A stretch of DNA of 64,000 nt, taken from contig JHYK01000004.1 of NCBI GenBank assembly GCA_000621405.1, positions 124,001 to 188,000 on the forward strand, written 5' to 3'. The DNA is from Lachnospiraceae bacterium AC3007 (GTDB taxonomy: Bacteria > Bacillota > Clostridia > Lachnospirales > Lachnospiraceae). A program made the translations under genes and the position numbers. Of this stretch, positions 24,102 through 33,558 are shown in pieces (position 1 is the first letter of the stretch; every line of letters starts with the position of its first letter). The notes beneath the pieces were generated by a model that was not told the DNA's origin, searched no databases, and was given only the letters and a program-made list of their open reading frames with translations.

Positions 24102-25691
24102 ATGGCAGATAAAGGTCCGTATTATATTACGACAGCGATTACTTATGCGTCCGGAAAGCCGCATATAGGCAACACATATGAGATCGTTCTTGCTGATGCG
24201 ATAGCGCGTTTTAAGCGGCAGCAGGGATATGACGTTTTTTTCCAGACAGGAACTGACGAGCACGGCATCAAGATAGAGGAAAAAGCCGCTGACGCCGGCG
24301 TGACGCCCAAGCAGTTCGTGGATGATGCTTACGGAGAGATCCGCAGGATCTGGGATCTGATGAACACATCATATGACAAGTTCATAAGGACAACGGATGA
24401 TTACCACGAAAAGCAGGTACAGAAGATATTTAAAAAGCTGTATGATCAGGGTGATATATACAAGGGCTCCTATGAGGGCATGTACTGCACTCCCTGCGAA
24501 TCTTTCTGGACATCCTCCCAGCTTGTCGACGGCAAGTGTCCCGACTGCGGCAGGCCCGTGAAGCCTGCAAGCGAGGAGGCATATTTCTTTAAGATGAGCA
24601 GCTATGCTCAGAAGCTCATCGATCATATTGAGGACCATCCCGAATTCATCCAGCCGGCTGCGAGAAAGAATGAAATGATCAATAACTTCCTTAAGCCGGG
24701 CCTTCAGGATCTTTGTGTCTCCAGGACGTCATTTACCTGGGGCATACCGGTCTCCTTTGACGAAAAGCACGTAGTCTATGTATGGCTCGATGCACTCGTA
24801 AACTACATAACCGGCATAGGCTTTGACACTGACGGCGAGAGCTCTGATCTGTACAGATCCCACTGGCCTGCCGATCTTCATCTCATAGGCAAGGATATAG
24901 TGAGATTCCATACGATATACTGGCCGATCTTCCTCATGGCGCTTGGAGAGCCGCTTCCTAAGCAGGTTTTCGGACACCCGTGGCTTCTGGTGGCTGACGG
25001 CAAGATGAGCAAGTCCAGAGGCAATACCATATATGCCGACACGCTCGTGGACATGTTCGGTGTGGATGCAGTCAGGTACTACATGATCCATGAGATGCCC
25101 TACGACAATGACGGTGTATTTACATGGGATACCATGGTGGAGAGATATAATTCGGATCTTGCGAACACTCTCGGGAATCTTGTGAAGCGCACGATATCCA
25201 TGGGCAATCAGTATGTTGACGGCGTGATAGAGGACAAGGGCATAAAGGAAGATGTGGATGATGATCTGTACGATACCATCCTTAGCGCCAGAGACAGGGC
25301 TGCAGAAAAGATGGAGACTCTTCATGTGGCCGATGCCGTGACCGATATTTTTGATGTCTTCAAGAGATGCAACAAATATATCGACGAGACCACACCGTGG
25401 ATACTGGCAAAAGAGGAAGATAAAAAAGACAGGCTCTCGACGGTCCTGTATAATCTCTGTGACGGTATAGCGCTCGGCGCCATGCTTCTTGCGCCCTTCA
25501 TGCCTGATACCGCAAAAGCCATACTTGAGCAGCTCAACACTTCGGAAAAAGGATATGAAGAACTGGATAAAAGAGGGACCTTTGTATCGGGCACCAGGGT
25601 AACTGAGGATCCGGCTACTCTTTTTGAGAGAAAGAAGATGACGGACGTCCTTAAGGAAGTGGAAAAGCTGTATCCACCCAAAAAGGACTGA
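24102..25691 (+). CDS. metG: Methionyl-tRNA synthetase
   Basis: Charges initiator and elongator tRNA-Met. The 529-residue class I enzyme shows the HIGH motif in ASGKPHIGNTYE, a four-cysteine knuckle (CTPC and CPDC) in the connective peptide, and KMSKSRGN. It ends soon after the anticodon-binding helices, so it is the short form without the C-terminal tRNA-binding domain. I chose the ATG at 24102; an ATG at 24084 lies at the GGAGG site. No T-box is visible upstream. It heads a run of seven co-directional genes with short gaps. Confidence 0.96.
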   Translation: MADKGPYYITTAITYASGKPHIGNTYEIVLADAIARFKRQQGYDVFFQTGTDEHGIKIEEKAADAGVTPKQFVDDAYGEIRRIWDLMNTSYDKFIRTTDDYHEKQVQKIFKKLYDQGDIYKGSYEGMYCTPCESFWTSSQLVDGKCPDCGRPVKPASEEAYFFKMSSYAQKLIDHIEDHPEFIQPAARKNEMINNFLKPGLQDLCVSRTSFTWGIPVSFDEKHVVYVWLDALVNYITGIGFDTDGESSDLYRSHWPADLHLIGKDIVRFHTIYWPIFLMALGEPLPKQVFGHPWLLVADGKMSKSRGNTIYADTLVDMFGVDAVRYYMIHEMPYDNDGVFTWDTMVERYNSDLANTLGNLVKRTISMGNQYVDGVIEDKGIKEDVDDDLYDTILSARDRAAEKMETLHVADAVTDIFDVFKRCNKYIDETTPWILAKEEDKKDRLSTVLYNLCDGIALGAMLLAPFMPDTAKAILEQLNTSEKGYEELDKRGTFVSGTRVTEDPATLFERKKMTDVLKEVEKLYPPKKD

Positions 25692-25716
25692 CCGGGGCGG
25701 GATAAGGAGCCAGCGA

Positions 25717-26634
25717 ATGCGAGAGTTTTCGATAGACAGCCGAGACATGAAGACAAAGCTTGCCTGCTATATCTGGGAGCCTGCTTCGGAAGCGAAGGCC
25801 ATACTGGTGCTGGCTCACGGAATGCAGGAGTATCTGCTCCGTTACTCAGAGATGGCTGAATACATGGCCTCGCAGGGGATCATCTTTGCGGGTCTGGATC
25901 ATCTTGGCCACGGCAGGAGCGCGGCTTCTCGCGATGATCTCGGATATTTCTGCGAGCAGGATCCGGCTACCGTGCTGGTAAGAGACCTTCACCGGCTTAA
26001 GAAGACCGTGCAGGCTGAGCATCCCGGACTTCCCGTGATCGTCATGGGACATTCCATGGGATCCTTCATCGTAAGGAGTTATATAGAGAGATACGGGACC
26101 GGAATACAGGGAGCGATAATACAGGGCAGCAACGCATTTTCGAAGGCGCAGGGGATCACCGAAAAAGCCATTGCGAGATTTCTTGCGGTCTTTTTCGGCT
26201 GGCGTCACAGGTCCGGATTATGCACGGCTCTCGTTCTCGGGCCTTATGCCAGGGCTTTTCCGAACGACAATACTGCCTGGCTGACAAGGCGAAAAGAGGT
26301 CAGGGAAAAATACAATAATGATGAACTCAGCAGGTATATCTTCACGCTTAACGGATATCATACCTTGGGTGAACTGACCCTCAGGGCAGGAGATAAAAAG
26401 AAGATGGCAGGCATCCCGAAAGATCTGCCCATGCTGATCATTTCCGGCGCCATGGACCCGGTCGGAGAGATGGGAAGAGGGGTGCAGAGGATGTATGATC
26501 AGTATAAGGCCATGGGCTTCAGCAATCTGAAGCTGGATATAAGACCTGATGACAGGCATGAGCTTCACAATGAGGAAGACCGTTATCAGGTGTTTGAAGA
26601 GATACGTGATTTTATACTGGAACAGAAATTATAA
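25717..26634 (+). CDS. Alpha/beta hydrolase, monoacylglycerol lipase-like
   Basis: A 305-residue serine hydrolase. The nucleophile elbow GHSMGSF is at about residue 112-118. The HGRS segment after GLDHLG is typical of monoacylglycerol lipase or lysophospholipase types. The acid is in ISGAMDPVG and the catalytic His in DDRHELHNE. No signal peptide is visible, so it is probably cytoplasmic or loosely membrane-associated, acting on short acylglycerols or related esters. AAGGAG precedes the start. It is 25 bases after metG and 10 before a secreted protein gene. Confidence 0.85.
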   Translation: MREFSIDSRDMKTKLACYIWEPASEAKAILVLAHGMQEYLLRYSEMAEYMASQGIIFAGLDHLGHGRSAASRDDLGYFCEQDPATVLVRDLHRLKKTVQAEHPGLPVIVMGHSMGSFIVRSYIERYGTGIQGAIIQGSNAFSKAQGITEKAIARFLAVFFGWRHRSGLCTALVLGPYARAFPNDNTAWLTRRKEVREKYNNDELSRYIFTLNGYHTLGELTLRAGDKKKMAGIPKDLPMLIISGAMDPVGEMGRGVQRMYDQYKAMGFSNLKLDIRPDDRHELHNEEDRYQVFEEIRDFILEQKL

Positions 26635-26644
26635 AGGAGCTTAT

Positions 26645-27655
26645 ATGAAAAGATTTATTTCCATGATCATGGCTTCCGTGCTTACGGCCGCGCTGATGAT
26701 CGGAGCGTGTACGGTCTCAGTCTACGCCGGGGAGACGACACAGCCGGTGATAACTTTCGGAGGAGACACTTCCGGAACAGAAGACAAGAGCAAACCCTAT
26801 CTTGCTCTCGGATCGGATCTTACCCAGGAACAGCTTGCATCGGTGCTTTCCGTTATGGGACTTTCGGGCACCGATCTCTCACAGTACAACATCGTATATG
26901 TAACGAACGCCGAGGAGCATCAGTATCTGGATCAGTACATAGATCCCGCGGTGATAGGCACAAGATCGCTGTCTTCGGTCCTTGTCAAGCCGGCGGAATC
27001 CGGCCACGGGATAACGGTCAATACATATAATATCAATTACTGCACCACCGGTATGTACAAAAACGCTCTGCTCACAGCGGGCGTCGAAAATGCCGACATA
27101 ACTGTCGCTGCGCCCTCTCCTATATCCGGTACGGCCGGACTTATCGGCGCTCTGAAGGCATATGCCGACATGAAGGACGAGAAGCTCGACAGCAAGGCGC
27201 TGGATACATCTCTTAATGAGCTTGTCACCACGGGTCAGATAGAAGAGGCGTTAAACGGCGCAACGAAGGAAGATGTCGAAGAGATGATCGCCTTTATCAA
27301 GGCCGAGATAGCGGGAAAAGACCTTAATACCCGCGAAGAGATAGACGCAGCGGTCAGGAAGGCCATAAGTGATTATAATGAGCTGAAGGGCGGGAACTGG
27401 AACCTTTCCGAGGATGAGATCAGGCAGATCGTGGATCTGATGGTAAAGATCAAGGATCTCGGACTCGATTACAACCAGCTTCTCGATCAGGCGGCGGACA
27501 TATATGAAAAATTCGGATCTGACCTTTCGGCGGATGATCTGGGTGCGATCGCGGCTCACGGAGTCATGGAGAACATAAAGGAAAAGGTTGGAGGTGCCTT
27601 CAGGGACATGTATGAGGGAGTCAAAGGCTTTTTCTCCAAGCTGTTCGGAGGATGA
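26645..27655 (+). CDS. Secreted DUF1002-family protein
   Basis: A 336-residue exported protein of the DUF1002 (YpuA-like) family, function unknown. Residues 1-26 are a signal peptide ending SVYA. The body has the family's opening (LALGSDLTQEQLASVLSVMGL), a central segment around NTYNINYCTTGMYKNAL, and a helical C-terminal half ending in a hydrophobic GVKGFFSKLFGG. I chose the ATG at 26645 with an AAAGGAGC site, because it yields the signal peptide. The stop overlaps the next start as ATGA. Confidence 0.85.
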   Translation: MKRFISMIMASVLTAALMIGACTVSVYAGETTQPVITFGGDTSGTEDKSKPYLALGSDLTQEQLASVLSVMGLSGTDLSQYNIVYVTNAEEHQYLDQYIDPAVIGTRSLSSVLVKPAESGHGITVNTYNINYCTTGMYKNALLTAGVENADITVAAPSPISGTAGLIGALKAYADMKDEKLDSKALDTSLNELVTTGQIEEALNGATKEDVEEMIAFIKAEIAGKDLNTREEIDAAVRKAISDYNELKGGNWNLSEDEIRQIVDLMVKIKDLGLDYNQLLDQAADIYEKFGSDLSADDLGAIAAHGVMENIKEKVGGAFRDMYEGVKGFFSKLFGG

Positions 27656-28149
27656 TGGACTCTTTCCGGGTCGGATTTATATCCCGCGAAGAATACAGGA
27701 GCGCGATGGCGCTCTGCTGGAGGGTCTTTGACCGGTTCGAATCCGGGATCGTAAGTCTTCAGGGCATGGAGAGCTTCAGCCGGTTCATTAACGATGAGAC
27801 ACTGTATAACGTGTTCATTAACGGCGGATTTCCCGTGGCCGCAGCTTACGACGGCGATACCATGATCGGAGTTGCGGCTTTGCGCAGCGGGCCGCATCTG
27901 TCTCTTCTTTTTGTAGAAGAGGATTATCAGCGGATGGGAGTGGGGACAGCACTTGTTGATTTCTTTTGCGAGTGGCTTTTCAACACAAGGAGCTGGCTTA
28001 AAGGCGACCGGCTCACGGTGAATGCATCAACCGTTGGAGCAGGATTTTACAGGCGGATAGGCTTTGAAGATACAGGGCCGGAATGCTATAAGGACGGGAT
28101 CAATTACATCCCCATGGAGCTTCAGCTTGAAAAACGGAGGAACGAATGA
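27652..28149 (+). CDS. GNAT-family N-acetyltransferase
   Basis: A 165-residue acetyl-CoA-dependent acyltransferase. Motif A, which binds the pyrophosphate of CoA, is visible as LLFVEEDYQRMGVGTALVD near residue 85-103, and the later strand as NASTVGAGFYRRIGFEDTG. The acceptor is unknown. It overlaps its neighbours on both sides by four bases (ATGA), so it is translationally coupled to the DUF1002 gene upstream and the CdaR-type regulator downstream. Confidence 0.85.
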   Translation: MMDSFRVGFISREEYRSAMALCWRVFDRFESGIVSLQGMESFSRFINDETLYNVFINGGFPVAAAYDGDTMIGVAALRSGPHLSLLFVEEDYQRMGVGTALVDFFCEWLFNTRSWLKGDRLTVNASTVGAGFYRRIGFEDTGPECYKDGINYIPMELQLEKRRNE

Positions 28150-29237
28150 TCACTAATCAGACACTTCAAAAGGCGATCGATGAACTGCAGGAGATCACCG
28201 GGTTTGATTTTGCCATAATGGAATTAAGCGGCGCCCAGGTGGCGTCCACCTTCCCTACGGATGACATCTCTTCGGTGACCATACGATCCTTTATAGATTC
28301 CAGAGTAGCGGATGTGGTCCTTAACGATCTCCATATGTATAAGATCGTGGATGATGCCGTGACGAATTACGTCCTTATCGTCCGGGGCAAGGGCGAAAGG
28401 GCAGATATGGTAGGGCGTATCGCTCTGTCAGAGATGACGGCACTGTCGGGGGCATATAAGGAAAAGTTTGACAAGAACGCCTTCTTCCAGAACCTTATCA
28501 TGGACAACATGCTCGTGGTCGACATGTACAGCAAGGCAAAAAAACTCCGTGTTCCGACAGACAGCGTTCGCTGTGTCTTTCTCGTAGAGACCGAGAGCAC
28601 CAATGAAATATCCGGGATAGATGTATTGAGGTCTGTATTTCCCAAAGGTTCCGATGACTATGTGATAGAAGCCGATGACAGGACCTATGCCGTGATCAAG
28701 TCTTTCGATGCCGCGGACGACCTCGATGAGCAGGCAAAGGAAACCGCCGAGATGCTGGTGGATACCATGAATACACAGGCAATGGTGAAGGTCAGGGTAT
28801 CCTACGGCAAGATGGTATCCGATATCAAGCAGGTTTCGGCTGCGTATAAGGAAGCGAGGATGGCGATGGAGGTTGGCAAGATCTTCTACCAGGAAAAGGC
28901 CATAGTCTCGTATGACACGTTAGGGATAGGACGGCTGATCTATCAGCTTCAGCCCTCATTATGCGAGGTATTCCTCCATGAGATATACGGAGATGACATC
29001 CCGGATCATCTTGACGAAGAGACTCTCAATACGATAAATAAATTCTTTGAGAACAATCTCAATGTATCCGAGACGTCCAGACAGCTTTTTGTGCACAGGA
29101 ACACACTGGTATACAGGATAGAAAAGCTGCAGAAGATGACAGGGCTTGATATCAGGACTTTTGATGATGCGCTGACATTTAAGATCGCGCTTATGGTAGT
29201 GAACTACATGAAATATGTTAAATCCCATGAGTTTTGA
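28146..29237 (+). CDS. CdaR/PucR-type transcriptional regulator
   Basis: A 363-residue DNA-binding regulator. The C terminus has the PucR-family helix-turn-helix (ETSRQLFVHRNTLVYRIEKL, then TGLD and a terminal helix), as in the sugar-diacid regulator CdaR. Residues about 150-270 have the GGDEF-like fold pattern of the middle domain. The N-terminal part (about 1-130) is a sensory region without a recognised ligand. It overlaps the GNAT gene by four bases and precedes the radical SAM gene by 21 bases. Its targets cannot be deduced. Confidence 0.82.
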   Translation: MITNQTLQKAIDELQEITGFDFAIMELSGAQVASTFPTDDISSVTIRSFIDSRVADVVLNDLHMYKIVDDAVTNYVLIVRGKGERADMVGRIALSEMTALSGAYKEKFDKNAFFQNLIMDNMLVVDMYSKAKKLRVPTDSVRCVFLVETESTNEISGIDVLRSVFPKGSDDYVIEADDRTYAVIKSFDAADDLDEQAKETAEMLVDTMNTQAMVKVRVSYGKMVSDIKQVSAAYKEARMAMEVGKIFYQEKAIVSYDTLGIGRLIYQLQPSLCEVFLHEIYGDDIPDHLDEETLNTINKFFENNLNVSETSRQLFVHRNTLVYRIEKLQKMTGLDIRTFDDALTFKIALMVVNYMKYVKSHEF

Positions 29238-29258
29238 GTAAAGGCAGGACAACGCAGT

Positions 29259-29954
29259 ATGCACATAGGAGGGATTACCAAAAACACACTGCTCGATTAT
29301 CCCGGAAGGGTTGCGGCCACGATATTTACAGGAGGCTGTAACTTAAGATGTCTTTTCTGCCAGAACAGTTCACTGGTCGAAGGCCTTATACCCGAGATAA
29401 AGGAAACAGATGTCCTTTCTTTTCTGGAAAAGAGAAAAGGGCTTATCACCGGAGTCTGCATATCCGGCGGAGAGCCTACGCTCCAGCCCGACCTGGCGGA
29501 TTTTCTCAGAGAGATCAAGGATATGGGGTATGACGTCAAGCTGGATACTAACGGATTTGAACCGCAGGTGCTGAGAAACCTTGCGGCGGAAGAGCTCGTT
29601 GATTATATCGCGCTGGATATCAAGACATCCAAACCCGGATACCGCGCTCTCTGCAATACAGATATCGATCTTGACAAACTGGATGAGAGCATAGGGCTGA
29701 TCAAAGAAGGCCTTTTTAAGAACTACGAATTCCGCACCACGGTCGTGGCGGAATATTATGACAGGCAGGTGGCTGCCGAAATAGGTGAATGGCTCGCGGG
29801 CGCCGGGACGTATTATCTCCAGAATTTCGTGGATTCCAATACGACTTTTGTGGGCAGAGGCGCTCTTCACGGACAGACCAGGGAAGAGATAGAGGCATAT
29901 GCCGAAATACTGAGGAAGACCATTTCGGAGGTATCTTTACGTGGGATCGACTAG
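29259..29954 (+). CDS. Anaerobic ribonucleotide reductase activating protein (NrdG2-type radical SAM)
   Basis: A 231-residue radical SAM enzyme. The cluster motif CNLRCLFC (CxxxCxxC) follows GGITKNTLLDYPGRVAATIFTGG, and the SAM-binding GGEP motif is in CISGGEPTLQP. This form is annotated as an activase that installs the glycyl radical on class III ribonucleotide reductase or a related glycyl-radical enzyme. No glycyl-radical enzyme gene lies in the window, so the target is unknown. Its stop lies inside the tadA reading frame (14-base overlap). Confidence 0.85.
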   Translation: MHIGGITKNTLLDYPGRVAATIFTGGCNLRCLFCQNSSLVEGLIPEIKETDVLSFLEKRKGLITGVCISGGEPTLQPDLADFLREIKDMGYDVKLDTNGFEPQVLRNLAAEELVDYIALDIKTSKPGYRALCNTDIDLDKLDESIGLIKEGLFKNYEFRTTVVAEYYDRQVAAEIGEWLAGAGTYYLQNFVDSNTTFVGRGALHGQTREEIEAYAEILRKTISEVSLRGID

Positions 29955-30432
29955 ATCGGAAAATGAGAACGAGAACGATGTAAAGTACATGAGGGAGGCC
30001 ATGAAGCAGGCGGTAAAAGCCTACGAGACCGGCGAAGTCCCGATCGGATGCATCATAGTCGAAAATGCCACCGGGAAGGTGATAGGGCGCGGGTACAACC
30101 GCAGGAATACAGACAGGACGACTTTGGCTCATGCCGAGATAACAGCGATAAAAAAGGCTTCAAAGGCGGCAGGAGACTGGAGACTTGAGGGGTGCACGAT
30201 CTATATAACGCTTGAACCATGCCCTATGTGCGCGGGCGCCATAGTGCAGGCCCGTATCGACAGATGTGTCTTTGCGGCGCCGTCCGATAAGGCCGGCTGC
30301 GCAGGCTCGGTCGTGAACCTTCTCGATATGTCCGGCTTTAATCATCAGGTCGAGATCACAAGCGGCGTGCTGGAGGAAGAATCCCAGGCTCTGATAAAGA
30401 AATTCTTTAAGGAACTTCGGGAGAGAGTCTGA
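29941..30432 (+). CDS. tadA: tRNA-specific adenosine deaminase
   Basis: Deaminates the wobble adenosine of tRNA-Arg(ACG) to inosine. The 163-residue protein has the zinc and catalytic motifs HAEITAI and PCPMCAGAI. The start is taken as GTG at 29941, nine bases after GGAGG and overlapping the upstream gene; an internal ATG at 29989 has no ribosome site. It is the last gene in the run that begins with metG. Confidence 0.92.
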   Translation: MGSTRSENENENDVKYMREAMKQAVKAYETGEVPIGCIIVENATGKVIGRGYNRRNTDRTTLAHAEITAIKKASKAAGDWRLEGCTIYITLEPCPMCAGAIVQARIDRCVFAAPSDKAGCAGSVVNLLDMSGFNHQVEITSGVLEEESQALIKKFFKELRERV

Positions 30433-30440
30433 CGGAAATA

Positions 30441-30470
30441 TTAACACCGGCCTGCGTTCTATGGTATAAT
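30441..30470 (+). promoter_or_regulatory. pfk promoter
   Basis: TTAACA at 30441-30446, an 18-base spacer, and TATAAT at 30465-30470. The leader to the ATG at 30535 is about 58 bases. Confidence 0.7.
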
Positions 30471-30534
30471 ATTCTTTGCTACATTTCTTTGAAGATCTTG
30501 TAACTACATCATTTTTCATGGAGGGGGACAGCAT

Positions 30535-31608
30535 ATGAAGCGTATAGGATTACTTACCAGCGGCGGCGACTGCCAGGCTCTTAATGCGGCCATGAGAGGA
30601 GTCGTCAAATCCCTTGTCAATTCGGGGGAGCAGATCGAACTGTATGGATTCCTGGATGGCTACAGGGGACTGATCTACGGCGAATACAGGATGCTGGACA
30701 TATCTGATTTCTCAGGCATACTTACACGCGGCGGCACTATACTCGGTACTTCCAGAGTTCCTTTCAAGACCATAAGGGAGCCGGATGAGGACGGAAGAGA
30801 CAAGGTCGAATCCATGAAGCATTCATATTACAAGCTTCGTCTGGACTGCCTTGTGATACTCGGCGGTAACGGAACCCACAAGACAGCTAATCTCCTCCGC
30901 GAGGAAGGACTCAATATAGTCACGCTTCCCAAGACGATAGACAATGACCTCTGGGGAACAGACATGACCTTTGGATTCCAGAGCGCAGTGGACATTGCGA
31001 CCCAGACCATAGATTACATCCATACGACAGCGGATTCACACGGAAGAGTGTTCATTGTAGAGATCATGGGACACAAGGTGGGCTTCCTGCCTCTTAATGC
31101 CGGAATGGCCGGAGGCGCCGACATCATACTGATCCCGGAGATCCCTTACGACATAGATAAGATCGTGGATGCGATAGAGCTCCGCAAGAAGAGAGGCGCC
31201 AAGTTCACCATCATAGTCGTCGCCGAGGGAGCCATAAGCAAGCAGGATGCCAAGCTGTCAAAGAAGGAATACAAAGAGAAGATGGCCAAATACAAGTATC
31301 CTTCCGTATCCTACGAGATAGCAGAAAAGATCCAGAAGAAGACCGGAAAGGAAGTCAGGGTCACGGTTCCCGGACATATCCAGAGAGGCGGAGCGCCCGA
31401 TTCGTATGACAGAGTTTTTGCATCGCGTCTCGGATCGGAAGCCGGCAAGCTCATCCTCAAGGGAGAGTACGGATTCATGGTAGGCTACAAGAACAGGGAG
31501 ATAGTGAAGGTTCCCCTTGATGATGTGGCCGGCAAGCTCAAGAGCCTCGATCCCAACGCTGCGATAATCAAAGAAGCAAAGATGCTGGGTATCTCTTTTG
31601 GTGATTAA
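30535..31608 (+). CDS. pfkA: 6-phosphofructokinase with mixed ATP/PPi signature
   Basis: Phosphorylates fructose 6-phosphate to the 1,6-bisphosphate. The 357-residue protein has the PFKA-family GGDCQALNAAMRG loop, PKTIDND catalytic motif, MGHKVGFLPL and GHIQRGGAPDSYDR. The two residues that usually separate donors disagree here: GGNGT has the Gly typical of ATP enzymes, while PKTIDND has the Lys typical of PPi enzymes. This combination is known from one clade of ATP-using and mixed enzymes, so donor use is uncertain. It starts an apparent unit with dnaX, ebfC and recR, with dnaX only 13 bases downstream. Confidence 0.93.
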   Translation: MKRIGLLTSGGDCQALNAAMRGVVKSLVNSGEQIELYGFLDGYRGLIYGEYRMLDISDFSGILTRGGTILGTSRVPFKTIREPDEDGRDKVESMKHSYYKLRLDCLVILGGNGTHKTANLLREEGLNIVTLPKTIDNDLWGTDMTFGFQSAVDIATQTIDYIHTTADSHGRVFIVEIMGHKVGFLPLNAGMAGGADIILIPEIPYDIDKIVDAIELRKKRGAKFTIIVVAEGAISKQDAKLSKKEYKEKMAKYKYPSVSYEIAEKIQKKTGKEVRVTVPGHIQRGGAPDSYDRVFASRLGSEAGKLILKGEYGFMVGYKNREIVKVPLDDVAGKLKSLDPNAAIIKEAKMLGISFGD

Positions 31609-31621
31609 AGCCTGACAGGAA

Positions 31622-33196
31622 ATGGCATATCAGTCTCTATACAGAAAATACAGGCCTCAGAGGTTTTCCGATGTCGTGGGTCAGGAGCCGATAACAAAGG
31701 CTATAGGAAGTCAGGTCACAAATGACAGACTTGCGCATGCCTATCTTTTCACCGGCACCCGTGGCACGGGCAAGACTACGGTGGCCAAGATACTTGCGAG
31801 GGCCGTTAACTGCAGCAATGTCCTGGAGGACGGGAGCCCCTGCGGAGAATGCGACATCTGCCGCGGGATATCGGACGGCACTCTGATGAACGTCATCGAG
31901 ATAGACGCGGCATCCAACAACGGTGTGGATGATGTGCGCACTATCATAGAGGAGATATCCTACCGTCCCCAGAGCGGGAAAAAGAAGGTATATATAATCG
32001 ACGAGGTTCACAACCTCTCCTTAAGCGCCTTCAATGCTCTCTTAAAGACCATTGAAGAGCCGCCTGATTATGCGCTTTTCATTCTTGCGACCACGGAGCT
32101 TGGCAAGGTTCCGATAACGATAAGGTCCAGGTGTCAGAGGTATGATTTCCACCGGATGACCGTGGACACTATAGTGCACCGCATGAAAAAGATCCTGTCG
32201 GCGGAAGGGATAGAAGCTGACGACAAGGCGCTTGGCTTTATCGCGGTGCAGGCGGACGGTTCAATGAGAGATGCGCTGTCGCTTCTCGACAGGTGTCTTG
32301 CATTCAACAGCGGAGAAGAACTGACCTACGAGAGGACCCTTGATATATTGGGGGCAGTCGATGTATCGGTCTTTTCATCCTTTATGAAGATCATATCCGA
32401 GGGGGATCTTAAAGGCGCGATAAAACTTCTTGATGACGTGCTTATGAGAGGGCGTGAGATACAGATCTTTGTCGTGGATCTCATCTCCTACATGAGGAAT
32501 CTGCTCCTCATATCCGCGGGAGGCAGAAACGGAGCGGATATATCCGATGTGCTCGGGGTTTCCCCGGATACCTATGAGGACATGAAGGCTGTAGCCGCGA
32601 AGTTTGATGTCGAAACCCTGACGAGATATATAGGGATCTTTTCGGAACTGACTTCGGAGATCCGTTATTCCACCCAGAAAAGGGTCCTGACCGAGATAGC
32701 CATAGTGAGGCTTATGCAGCCGAAGATGCAGGAGGATGTAGCATCCACAAGACAGAGACTTGCGATAATCGAGAGGAAGCTGGACCGTATCGAGCGTGAG
32801 GGGATCAAGACCCCGGCAGGATCGGACAAGGATTCGGGGCATCCGGATAAGCCTGCGAAAAAGGCACCGCTTCCCGAAGCCCTTCCGGAAGACGTGAAGC
32901 TGGTCTGCGACAACTGGGGAAGGATCGTGAAGAACTCTCAGGATATGAATAAAGGCATACTGGCAGAAGCACAGCCTTCCGTCCGGGGCAATGATCTCGT
33001 GATAGTGTGCAGGGATGATGTATCGGCCGGATCACTGAAAAGATCTTCCGATGATCTGGAGGCGGTCCTTGCCAGAGAGACAAAGAAGCAGATCAGGTTT
33101 GAGATATACGGACCGGAAAAAGGCGAGGACCCCGAAGCCACATTCCCCGACCTCAGATCGATGATCAATTTTGATGAGATAAAGATAGTAGATTGA
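31622..33196 (+). CDS. dnaX: DNA polymerase III subunit gamma/tau
   Basis: The clamp-loader ATPase of the replisome. The 524-residue protein starts with the diagnostic YRKYRPQRFSDVVGQEP, followed by Walker A (GTRGTGKTT), a zinc knuckle (CSNVLEDGSPCGECDIC), the DEVHNLS Walker B and the sensor-1 region. Domain III ends at about 365, and a variable tau-like tail (about 400-524) follows. The order dnaX-ebfC-recR is the classic Firmicutes arrangement. GACAGGAA precedes the ATG. Confidence 0.96.
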   Translation: MAYQSLYRKYRPQRFSDVVGQEPITKAIGSQVTNDRLAHAYLFTGTRGTGKTTVAKILARAVNCSNVLEDGSPCGECDICRGISDGTLMNVIEIDAASNNGVDDVRTIIEEISYRPQSGKKKVYIIDEVHNLSLSAFNALLKTIEEPPDYALFILATTELGKVPITIRSRCQRYDFHRMTVDTIVHRMKKILSAEGIEADDKALGFIAVQADGSMRDALSLLDRCLAFNSGEELTYERTLDILGAVDVSVFSSFMKIISEGDLKGAIKLLDDVLMRGREIQIFVVDLISYMRNLLLISAGGRNGADISDVLGVSPDTYEDMKAVAAKFDVETLTRYIGIFSELTSEIRYSTQKRVLTEIAIVRLMQPKMQEDVASTRQRLAIIERKLDRIEREGIKTPAGSDKDSGHPDKPAKKAPLPEALPEDVKLVCDNWGRIVKNSQDMNKGILAEAQPSVRGNDLVIVCRDDVSAGSLKRSSDDLEAVLARETKKQIRFEIYGPEKGEDPEATFPDLRSMINFDEIKIVD

Positions 33197-33210
33197 AAAG
33201 GAGTTAGAAG

Positions 33211-33552
33211 ATGTCCAGAAGAGGCGGTTTTCCGGGAGGAGGAATGCCCGGGAACATGAACAATCTCATGAAGCAGGCTCAGCGCATGCAGCGTCAGATG
33301 GCCGAGAAGCAGGAGGAGCTTGAGGGGAAGGAATATACCGCATCATCAGGCGGCGGAGCTGTCGAGGTGACAGTGTCCGGGAAGAAGGAGCTTACAAAGG
33401 TCGTGATCTCTCCCGATGCCTGTGATCCCGAAGATGTCGAGATGCTTCAGGATATGATCATGGCTGCGGTGAACGAGGCCATGAAGCAGGCAGATGATGC
33501 TTCGGCTGCCGCGATGGGGAGCCTGACCGGCGGACTGAACGGACTGATATAA
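33211..33552 (+). CDS. YbaB/EbfC nucleoid-associated protein
   Basis: A 113-residue DNA-binding dimer of the YbaB/EbfC family. The Gly/Met-rich opening (GGFPGGGMPGNMNNLMKQAQ), the central EYTASSGGGAVEVTVSG segment and the helical C-terminal DMIMAAVNEAMKQA are typical. It lies between dnaX and recR as in most Firmicutes. AAAAGGAG precedes the start. Confidence 0.94.
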   Translation: MSRRGGFPGGGMPGNMNNLMKQAQRMQRQMAEKQEELEGKEYTASSGGGAVEVTVSGKKELTKVVISPDACDPEDVEMLQDMIMAAVNEAMKQADDASAAAMGSLTGGLNGLI

Positions 33553-33558
33553 GACCAT

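Noticed and set aside
24729-25748. Long antisense open frame (339 codons) opposite metG
   Set aside because: It is a shadow of the metG codon usage: no ribosome site, low-complexity basic translation and complete overlap with a certain gene. The same applies to other long antisense frames, for example at 7081-8133, 12228-13106 and 2518-3237.
27731-27750. tRNA-like GGTTCGAATCC T-arm sequence
   Set aside because: It lies in the middle of the GNAT gene, and no acceptor stem or anticodon arm is found around it.
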